Of a stretch of DNA of 30,419 nt, positions 23,019 to 30,419 are shown one piece after another; the first letter of the stretch is position 1; each line of letters opens with the position of its first letter. Origin of the DNA: Ophiocordyceps camponoti-saundersi (nom. inval.) (Eukaryota > Ascomycota > Sordariomycetes > Hypocreales > Ophiocordycipitaceae); assembly GCA_003339415.1 (NCBI GenBank), contig PDHQ01000371.1, forward strand, positions 1 through 30,419. Direction: 5' to 3'. The notes below the pieces were generated by a model. The model was not told the origin of the DNA. It did no database searches and worked only from the letters and a program-made list of their open reading frames with translations. The position numbers and the translations under genes are program-made.

Positions 23019-23769
23019 GAATGCGAGGCGAGGCGATGCGAGTGAGGATGTGACTGAGGCCGTGTGGAAAATTTTCACGTGTTTTCTTTTGCTCCTCCTG
23101 CTCCTGCTCCTGGTCCTCCTTGTTCTCCTCAGCGGGACGAATTGGGTAGGTACCCGGGCATGTCCCAACACCTCTCAGCCAACCACAGTCGACGAATTAT
23201 CAAGCCGGATGACATGACCGTATCTCTATCCGTACACCCAGCACATATGAAGGTAGTCCGTAATCCGTACACCAGACACCTATATCCATCTCTACTAATG
23301 TACGGATATATGTCGACCTCACTTCCCTACCACTCTGACTTACTCCCTCTCTTCACTGAGCCTCCGCTTCTCTTCCTCTATCAGACTAAGCCGCGCAATG
23401 CCCCTACACAAGTTCAAGTAGTCCGTATCTGTAGATACCTAGGTAGCCATTTGTCGTGCCTTCAGTCCCGTCAGCCTCGTTCGTCCAACAGACGCTACGT
23501 CGTCTTCATCACCACACGAGCGTCTTCATCATGATCAACGGCTAGAGAGAAATGACAGCCAGAGGCAGAATAAAATATCTACTCACTTCATGATATAACC
23601 GACGTCCGCCTTCGCTCACATCCCCTGGCCAATGCAATAGATGCAACAAAAGGCCACCGATGCGAGTGGTCCGTCCGCCAAAAGGGCACGTATCGCTGAT
23701 CCGGTCAAGCACACGGTGAGGAGATCGTCAGCTCCTCTTCCATCCGTTTCCTCGGCCCCATAAACTCCG
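23019..23769. promoter_or_regulatory. spacer: myg1 promoter and gamma-tubulin 3' region
   Basis: 751 bp. Contains a CTC/CTG-rich triplet stretch at about 23092-23131 just upstream of myg1, and TATCCGTA/TACGGATA motifs at 23227 and 23301. No gene I can support. Confidence 0.65.
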
Positions 23770-25582
23770 TCAGCCCACCCTTTTGTCCGCATCGACCGAA
23801 GGCGACGGCTTCTCGCCCGCGTCCATGTTGAGATAATCAGCCCCCTCCGCTGCCTCATACTCGCCAATCAGCTCCGCAACGACCTCCCTCGCCTCGTCGA
23901 ACTCATCAAGATTCTCGGAAAACGGCGCCGTCTTCTTATAGCCCTCCATAAAGGCGTTTCGCTTACGCATGCCGTCGTATTGCTTGAGGATTCGCTTGAA
24001 GAGCTGTATTGATGTTTTCCGTGTCAACATCTGCGCTGTCAAGGGGGGGATAAAAAAAGGGGCCAGAGAAAACAAACTTACCGTCGCGATACTAGTATGA
24101 TTCGCGAGCATCAACCCGCTGACGCGATGGCTTGCGGATATATACGGACTGCGCTTTGTCAGTGCCACCTGGATGCTCGCCGGGCCCCATGGTATAAAGG
24201 TAGCCAGCCGTCTCTCGCGGATCCGCAGCAAGCTCTTGTGCACGTCTGTCGGATCGACCTCGCCCTGGATCACGTTGAGAATGGACATGTAGCAGCTCCT
24301 CTTGCCCGGTACGGTCGAAACCATTCTGTTCTTGGGCTGCAGCAGCCGCCGCATCACGTCAAGCACGGTCGTCTTGCGCACCGTCTTGGCCTGCTCCACC
24401 TGGTCGCCTGTGAAAGGAGTGTAGGCCGTCATGAGGAAGTGACAGCGCGGCGTGGGGATCAGCGACGCCAGGATGCTCACCAGGTCGTTGTGCATGTAGC
24501 CGGGATACCGCAGCGTCGTGGTGCTCGCCGACATGACCGTTGCCACCTGGAGGAGGCAGCCTCGTCAGCTCGTTCCCTTGTCATCAACTTTCCAAGTCGT
24601 ACGCACCAATTGATTCGTCTGCTGAAATGATGGCTCCTGCACATGGAGCCGATCGGCCGCAATATGCGACAGCGCCCCGTTGTCCAGCACGACCACCGAG
24701 TCGGCGTTCTGCGTCAGCCTCCTCATCGACAGTATGCTGTTGTAAGGGTGCACCACCACGTCTCCGGCATTGGTCGTATCCGGGAAGACCGAGTACGTCT
24801 GGATGATCTTCTTGGGGAAACGGTCATTGAGCCGCTCCAGCAAGAAAGAGCCCAGTCCGGAGCCGGTGCCGCCTGCGATGGAATGCAGCATCATGAAGCC
24901 CTATTCAATCAGCGTCGTCGGACAAGTATAGTGTCTCAGGGTTGGTCCTTTGGAGTCCTTACCTCGAGCGAGTCGCTTCCGTCGGCCTCTCGATCTATCA
25001 TCTCCATTATGTCCTCGCAGACGGCCTCACCGCTTTGATAACCGTCACCCCAATTATTAGCCGCGCCCATGCCATTCTTACCGACGTAGAAATTCTCGGG
25101 GTTGTAGATGTTTCGGTACGGGCCCGTCTGAATACCGTTGATGACCTGCGCCAGCATTTGCATCAGCCCTGAAAGTTTACGCCAAAAGACTTGGCGGAGC
25201 ATAGGACTGAATAAAAGAAGAAACATACTCTCGGCTCAAGATCAATCAAAATGGCTCTCGGGATGTACCGCGTATCGTCGCTCTGGTAGTAAAACACATC
25301 CTTTCGGTCACCGCCCTCGGTAGCAAAGTCTTCGAGGTTCCCATCCTGACTGATGCCATGTTCCTGGCAAAGCTGCTGCCAGAACTGGCTGCCGACTGTG
25401 GCGTCTGTGAGCGAGATGATGAAGAACAGAGAGTGTGGGGGTAAAGAAAGGGAGACAGAGACTCACTGCTGTTGCCGCACTGCCCGGCCTGGATGGTGAT
25501 TATCTCCCTGTTCGCGTTCCCCTTGATTAGATATGGGCTCGTCCCGTGACTTTGCACCAAGGCTGTGAACTTACCGCGGCAT
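23770..25582 (-). CDS. mipA: gamma-tubulin
   Basis: Nucleates microtubules at spindle pole bodies as part of the gamma-tubulin complex with GCP2/GCP3-type partners. Exons (minus): 25582-25575, 25507-25467, 25395-25229, 25145-24963, 24900-24607, 24546-24082, 24003-23770; 463 aa. The first coding exon is 8 nt (ATGCCGCG), completing [15 protein letters not shown] after splicing, the canonical gamma-tubulin start. Other landmarks are [13 protein letters not shown], the GTP-binding AGGTGSG loop (142-148, the gamma form rather than GGGTGSG) and [16 protein letters not shown] sequence ([13 protein letters not shown]). Length fits the family. Intron 6 (24081-24004) is 78 nt, in frame and stop-free, so retention would insert 26 residues without a frameshift. 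The acidic tail ends SVDADKRVG. Confidence 0.96.
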
Positions 25583-26196
25583 CGTTGTCGGTCGGGCATC
25601 ATCGTCTTTTTCCTCACTGGGCTGGGAGACGCGACGGGTTGGCGCGACGGCGTTTATCCGCATCGGGCACGCGACTGAGAGTATCACGTGAGCGAGCGGT
25701 CAGGTGACGTGGAGCGATTGCCTGTGGATGAGGAGTTCTGACGACAGCGGACAATGAAGCCATCATCAACTTCTTGAGCTTCAGTACTGATTTGCTTTCA
25801 GAGAGGCGGAACACGGCTGCTCGCGTTGATCATGATATGACGGTGTTTCTCCAGCATCAATGTACGGGTGTTTAACAGTCAACAAACAACACATCTTTCG
25901 ACAGTCGTTCTTTCTAATACGACAGGTGAACAGTCGATAGCAGGACTGGTCAATCAGCCATGTACGCATAAGTGTATCGGCATAAGAATATATCAGTAGG
26001 TGATCTCTATTTAAGAGGCAGGGCCGGTCATCTCAGAAGAGATGTTCTAGAGACAGCATTCGCCGTGCCTCCCTCGTCTCATCATTGAAACACACATACA
26101 CACCCTTCTTGAATATCGAGAACGCTCACAATCGAGTCCCTCCTTTTAAAGAACAATAGCTGCCTCTGCAGGCAACTACCGTCCAAGACGAAATCT
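25583..26196. promoter_or_regulatory. spacer: gamma-tubulin promoter and 3' region of the five-module gene
   Basis: 614 bp without a supported gene. Complex sequence and few repeats. Confidence 0.65.
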
Positions 26197-27121
26197 TTAA
26201 GACCTTCCGACACGGCATTCATCCTTGCAAATAACGCAGCCGTCGACTTTCTCAGTGCAGTCAGATCGACGAAGGCACGCCTAGAATTTGATAAAAACCC
26301 AGTCAGCACCATCTCGTAGTCAGTCCACCCTCTTTGCAGTCGACTCACCCCCATAGGAGGGCAACTCTTCCTGCCAACTACACATTCAGGCTTGCAGATG
26401 GTGCAGCCATTGGCATCATTGTAGGTGCAGCCAGATCGACGAAGACACGCCTAGATTCGATGAAACCTAGTCAGCACCACGCCGTAGTCAGTCTATCCTC
26501 TTTGCAGTCGACTCACCCCCATCGGAGGGCATTTCTTGCCGCCAACTACACATTCAGGCTTGCAGATGGTGCAGCCATTGGTATCGTTGTAGGTGCAGCC
26601 AGATCGACGAAGGCACGGCTACGTGTAGATCCGATGATGCCAGTCAGATACTTGATGTGACGCCATGGTTCCTCGCAGCTGTCAACGTCGGCTCACCTCT
26701 GGGTCGGGACAGGTCGCCCTCTTACGGCCGCCACATTCAGGCTTGCAGACGGTGCAGCCGTTGATAAGCTCGGTGCAGTCAGCACGAGCGAGGCATGGCT
26801 AGATTGGTTGGAAGAAGAAGTAGAAAAGACATCCGGTCAGCATCGATACCCCCTCTCGCAGCTGCATCTGTGGACTCACCACCGGAGGAGGACACTTGGC
26901 CCGGCCAACCCTGCATTCAAGCTTGCAGACGGTACAGCCATTGACAGTCTCAGTGCAGTCGGCTCGAAGAAGACAGGGCTATCGATTTCGATTAACGTGT
27001 CACTCATCACATCATCGTCGTAGTCAAAGGTTTGGAAACGAACCTCGGGTGGAGGGCAATTGTCACTGGCAGCCACAGCCAAAGCAGCAAAGAGGGTGAC
27101 GAAGGCGGTAACGTTCTTCAT
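26197..27121 (-). CDS. secreted protein of five tandem six-cysteine modules
   Basis: Exons (minus): 27121-27044, 26978-26880, 26798-26697, 26618-26517, 26450-26349, 26280-26197; 188 aa. Residues 1-19 form a signal peptide (MKNVTAFVTLFAALAVAAS). The mature part has 30 cysteines in five modules C-x5-C-x5-C-x(6,7)-C-x2-C-x3-C, with a conserved NGCTxCKxEC core. All introns are phase 0 (65, 81, 78, 66, 68 nt) and cut each module after its first cysteine, so each internal exon carries five cysteines of one module plus the first of the next. Exons 4 and 5 differ at 4 of 34 residues. Linkers are basic (VGRAK, GGRKRAT, VVGGKK, VVGRKS); only one has a KR Kex2-type site. The NGCxxC core recalls antistasin-like repeats, but the spacing differs. 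Likely a disulfide-rich extracellular peptide; function unknown. Confidence 0.85.
26281..26618 (-). repeat. tandem exon-intron duplication inside the five-module gene
   Basis: Two consecutive exon-plus-intron units (26618-26451 and 26450-26281, 168 and 170 bp) are nearly identical, including introns that both start GTGAGTCGACTGCAAAGAGG. Intron conservation means the duplication is recent; older units (exons 2 and 3) have diverged introns. A third, partial copy of the unit starts at exon 6 (26280). Confidence 0.9.
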
Positions 27122-27860
27122 GATGAGATGTAGGTTATTCGAATGTACTAGGTGATGATATCTGATTGAGAAGAACTTGGGTCAAACAGAAGAGGCTATG
27201 ATGAAAGAAAATTGCTAGACATAAAGGGGGCTTCCCTACACACATATATATAGGTAGGTATGGACGGAGTAATCCGTATATATATACACCTATCCGTTGC
27301 CTACCGAGACAAACCCCCCGCTGAGACCCGAAAATGCCTGTCATCCATCTGCACAAGGGGGAGAAGAGGCCGGCGCGTAAGCGTCTCAATGCCAATGCCA
27401 AGGGCTGACTATTTCGCCAATTAGTTGCCTACCCTTCGGACGTAACCGCAGCTAAGCGTCTTACGGGGACGCGCCGTCGTCACGGACCATGTTGCTGCTT
27501 TCGATGTATAACTAACACGTACGGGGAATGACTGCATATGAGATCCTATGTATATGAACGTTTGTCCGTGAATGTTCGTGTAGCAGCAGCAGCAGCAAGC
27601 AGCACGCACGAGCCCGTATCAGCCATCGTCGTGTCCATATACACACAAAACACACGCACATTCAAGGCAGCACATGTTCACAATCTGACTTCAACGGATA
27701 TATGAACACTCAATGCGGAAAAGACTGTGACGATCATCGTCTCCCATCACCCATCACATCAAGGAAGCACATCACATCACAACACACCCTCTCACATACC
27801 AAAGCTCCTCCCTCTCCATCGCCAACAGCTACCCAACCACGACATCAAAAGACGAGAGCT
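27122..27860. promoter_or_regulatory. upstream region of the five-module gene / 3' region of the single-module gene
   Basis: 739 bp. Near the start codon is a segment (about 27163-27190, GAGAAGAACTTGGGTCAAAC) resembling the 5' flank of the single-module gene. A TATA-like run lies at about 27244-27252, a GCTAAGCGT block at 27451-27459, and a CAG run at about 27583-27596. No third paralogue or remnant of the module was found. Confidence 0.6.
27451..27475 (-). promoter_or_regulatory. shared upstream block, five-module gene copy
   Basis: GCTAAGCGTCTTACGGGGAC starts 330 bp upstream of the start codon. A near copy (GCTAAGCGTTTTTTGACGGG) stands at 28901 upstream of the neighbouring gene. Some tens of bp further both have a GCTGCTT. 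This is either a conserved promoter element or residue of the gene duplication. Confidence 0.55.
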
Positions 27861-28101
27861 TCAAGCCCCTCCGGCGCGGCATTCAGGCTTGCAGATAGTG
27901 CAGCCATTGGCATCGTTGTAAGTGCAACCACCCACACGGGAGCACGTCTGTAAAAGGTTTCGAGTCAGCAAGCAGCTCTCCGAGCATTCATGTCATCCTC
28001 TCTTCTCCGGCCGGCTGCCGTCATCGACTCACCACCGGAGCGGGACACTGCGCCAGAGCCAGACCGGCAAAGACGGCGATGACGGCAACGACGCTCTTCA
28101 T
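27861..28101 (-). CDS. secreted single-module six-cysteine peptide
   Basis: Exons (minus) 28101-28033 and 27947-27861, intron 85 nt in phase 0 with CTGAC branch; 51 aa. Signal peptide MKSVVAVIAVFAGLALA, predicted cleavage before QCPAPV, leaving a mature peptide of about 34 residues with six cysteines (C-x5-C-x5-C-x7-C-x2-C-x3-C) and a short C-terminal tail RAGGA. The core GCTYNDANGCTICKPEC is identical over 17 residues to module 4 of the adjacent gene; the DNA there differs at five third positions only. The intron cuts after the first cysteine, exactly as in the neighbour. Too short for default gene finders. Role unknown; effector, inhibitor or antimicrobial are all possible. Confidence 0.82.
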
Positions 28102-28197
28102 GATGATGATGCTAACGTTGAAAGTGATGTAGTGAATATATGTATGAATGGACTTGATGGAAACTGAGAAGCTTGGATTAACCAAGAGCACTTCCCC

Positions 28198-28208
28198 TTC
28201 TCCTTTAT
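28198..28208. other. left target-site duplication of the foldback element
   Basis: TTCTCCTTTAT, repeated at 28661-28671. The last T may belong to the element (10 or 11 bp). Confidence 0.75.
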
Positions 28209-28660
28209 GAGTATTCATATTTGCCACGGCACCTATTCCTATTAGACACGACACTCCTAGATTTAGCAGTACGTACCGAATTACTAAGGCATTTTCCGAC
28301 CTACCCCACCACGTAACGTGATAGCGGTATAAGGCCTAGGGAGACTTAAATATCGCTCGTAGTCCGTAAGTACCTATCTTTTTATCTACCCGCGCGCACG
28401 CTTTACGTTTTCTAGCCGGAAAAAAAAAGTAGAGGTAAGCAGAGGTAGGTATAGAAAGTATAGGTAGGCTTAGTTAGGCATAGAAACGTAAAAGTAGGTA
28501 GAGGTAGGTAGAAAAGATAGATACCTATAGATTACGAGTAACTTTAGGCGTCCTACGACTTTATACCGGGCAAAAAAAATTATCTTTGTTATCAGGTACG
28601 TACCGCTAATTTCAGAATGTCGTATCTAATAGGAATAGGTGCCGTGGCAAATATGAATAC
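28208..28660. mobile_element. MITE-like foldback element with long terminal inverted repeats
   Basis: Arms of about 67 bp: a 36-bp perfect stretch starting GTATTCATATTTGCCACGGC (28211-28246) is matched in inverse at 28625-28660. Weaker pairing follows, up to a GTACGTACC shared by both arms. The interior can pair further (TACCTATCTTTTTATCTACC near 28371 against GGTAGAAAAGATAGATACC near 28507). It has no coding capacity. The 10-11-bp target duplication and long arms suggest a nonautonomous Mutator-like element; this class is inferred. It lies 107 bp upstream of the single-module gene's start codon, in its leader or promoter. Confidence 0.85.
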
Positions 28661-28671
28661 TTCTCCTTTAT
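28661..28671. other. right target-site duplication of the foldback element
   Basis: TTCTCCTTTAT, identical to 28198-28208. Confidence 0.75.
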
Positions 28672-30120
28672 ATACACATACATACATACATACATACATA
28701 CCAGCACTCACTCACTCACACAGCTGCCCACCAAAACAAATCCGTCGACATTCCAAAAAAAAACCTATCTGATCCGCAGCCGAAGGAAGAGAGCGACGAC
28801 GACCCGAGAACATGACGCTCGCCTGCGTTTTCCCCTTGGTCAATGCCTTGTCAAGTCCGTTTTCGATGCCATGTTTAATTCCCGCCGGCATAAACCCGTA
28901 GCTAAGCGTTTTTTGACGGGACGGACGGGAGATTCTGCTGCTTCTAGTTTTGATAGGTTCGACTTGATATATTCTAGCTCCTATATAGACGCGGAATAAG
29001 ACGTTGATTTATGCAGCCCTCTGCGTACATACATATGTAGGTATGGACGTTTGTTGTAGTACGTACGTGTGCGGTTAAGGTAGTAGCAGTATTTATATAC
29101 GTATGCGTGAGGGTGAACCTTTAGTACGGATATATATGTACATGCAGACATGATACTGCAACCGTTTCCCTTCATACTACGTTCCTATTTGAAGCATCAT
29201 ACATACTACTTACATACTATATACATACATACATACTACTCCGCGGCATCAAGTCGTACAAGACAAAGGATCCCTTCCAAACTATCCACATACATACATA
29301 CATATTATTACCCACTCAAAGCCATAAGGCAAAGCTATACCCGTAAACATACATACTACATACCTATGTATATACATACATATATATATGTATGTATATA
29401 TACATATATAAACAACACAGACGTGATGCGAGAACCAAGGCTTGCCGATCAGTTAGTCCCACCTATTATCAGCATCTACAGATAGAAACACGGCATAACT
29501 CTGCGCAAGGCATAGACACACAAACTCACATCATGTACAATGTATGTATAGAATCACAGATTTATAGCCCTCATGTTCATGCACCTACTATGAAGCAGGA
29601 GTCCATCTCGGCCCTTCATATCCATCCATATGCCAACTTATACATTGCATCCGTTCCCGTCTCGTCACAAATGTGACCACAGACGGGAAGCCTTATCCTC
29701 CCTCTCCCTATCAAATCTTCACCTACCTAACCTATGTACACACAGGCTACAGCCCAGTGCCAAAGAATCATGGCACATGTCCTCTCTCACCAAAGCAGTA
29801 AACCAACCAATCCTTTCCCACCCTCGATTTCTCCGTCACCATCATATCATCTTCATCCTCGATCCCCCCTCCTCAAGTAATCTCCTGCGAAGAGAAGAGA
29901 GATTTCTCATCTACCATGGCAGACCACGTTGCCTGCAACATGCTACTAGATATTATCCGGTCACGGCAGCGCCCATACAGGGCCTATTATCTGAGCATCT
30001 CTCCGGAGGTGCCTCTACTTTGAAATGCCAGAGCTCCGTCCATAACAGATTACAAGTCCCTTAATGCTTCCACTACGCCGAGACTTCCTATATTCGATCC
30101 CTTTTTTTTTCTAATTCCCC
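28672..30120. other. spacer rich in CATA repeats
   Basis: Contains (CATA)n at about 28675-28702 and further TACATACA arrays between 29210 and 29400, plus a TACGGATA at 29125. From 29440 to 30060 the sequence is complex, with an open 144-codon frame on the plus strand that shows no recognisable domain, so I do not call it. Confidence 0.5.
28901..28925 (-). promoter_or_regulatory. shared upstream block, single-module gene copy
   Basis: GCTAAGCGTTTTTTGACGGG lies 800 bp upstream of the start. Removing the foldback element and one target copy (463 bp) places it at 337 bp, against 330 bp in the neighbouring gene. The two promoters are therefore collinear apart from the insertion. Confidence 0.6.
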
Positions 30121-30419
30121 CCCCTTATATAGCATTAGCCAGAGAGCTACATACGCCGGAGCTAGGCGTAGAGAGCTATAGCGCCCGTACCGGAGCTATA
30201 GCGGAGCCGGCTTTTCACGGCCGGGAAGAGAGTAAATAGGAAGGATATAGCCTAGACCAGCGATTCAGGCCAGTCCTCCCCGTACTATATAGAGTACTAT
30301 GTCAAGCTGACCATCAGGTCCGACCTCAGCCGACCAAAAACCCACTTTCCGATTATATAATCTGACCACTGCCCACGGGCGCAGTACTTCACAAAACAAA
30401 GGTAGGGACTTTGCCTACT
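30121..30419. other. possible edge of another repeat
   Basis: Composition changes: TA-rich words and repeated GGAGCTATAGCG/GAGAGCTATAGCG motifs from 30150 to 30215, partly depleted of CA/TG. This could be the weakly RIP-affected margin of another element continuing past the window. No terminal repeat seen. Confidence 0.3.

Noticed and set aside
22227..23045. 272-codon plus-strand frame
   Set aside because: Antisense of myg1, whose minus-strand protein has all family motifs.
26334..26660. 108-codon plus-strand frame with internal repeats
   Set aside because: It is the antisense of the duplicated exons of the five-module gene; its repeats only mirror them.
26100..28700. CRISPR-like array, because of regularly spaced near-identical units
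   Set aside because: The repeated units are coding exons with GT-AG introns; eukaryotic context.
29630..30064. 144-codon open frame on the plus strand
   Set aside because: No domain, composition like the surrounding spacer, no clear promoter or intron signals; likely chance.

Overview
The window looks like nuclear DNA of a filamentous ascomycete, most likely a Sordariomycete. Short spliceosomal introns with CTRAC-type branch sites, fungal-type proteins, microsatellite-rich spacers, and two AT-rich transposon blocks carrying the signature of repeat-induced point mutation (RIP) all point that way. The order is not resolved; the GATA factor's C-terminus resembles Hypocreales/Sordariomycete NsdD proteins as I remember them.

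Layout. 1-3012: RIP-degraded AT-rich DNA with the 3' part of a Ty3/gypsy chromovirus pol (integrase, chromodomain). 3013-6850: low-complexity spacer. 6851-8228 (+): NsdD-type GATA factor, 3 exons. 8229-11751: spacer with one nested hairpin. 11752-17065: complete but RIP-dead Ty1/copia retrotransposon in minus orientation, with 165-bp LTRs, 5-bp target duplications, an initiator-Met-tRNA-like primer site and a polypurine tract. 17489-19945 (-): glutamate-cysteine ligase (5 exons, an 11-nt first coding exon, a GC-AG intron). A divergent 873-bp promoter with two Yap1-like sites leads to 20819-21338 (+): an Igo1/endosulfine protein. 21873-23018 (-): MYG1-family exonuclease. 23770-25582 (-): gamma-tubulin (7 exons, the first with 8 coding nt).

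The most novel part is 26197-28101 (-), two neighbouring genes for secreted cysteine-rich peptides. The distal gene encodes one six-cysteine module after a signal peptide (51 aa). Its neighbour encodes five head-to-tail copies of the module (188 aa). The internal exons are 99 or 102 nt, all introns are phase 0, and the last exon-intron units are nearly identical. Every intron cuts the module at the same place, so any exon can be gained, lost or skipped without changing frame or breaking the six-cysteine pattern. The genes share homologous upstream sequence. A 453-bp foldback element with 36-bp perfect terminal inverted arms and 10-11-bp target duplications has landed 107 bp upstream of the single-module start and displaced the shared upstream block. 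I recognise no named family for the module.

The housekeeping genes are intact. glutathione synthesis (gcs1), the Greatwall/Rim15 target Igo1, MYG1 and gamma-tubulin are not obviously functionally linked beyond position. 28671-30419 holds repeat-rich spacer with no gene I can support.
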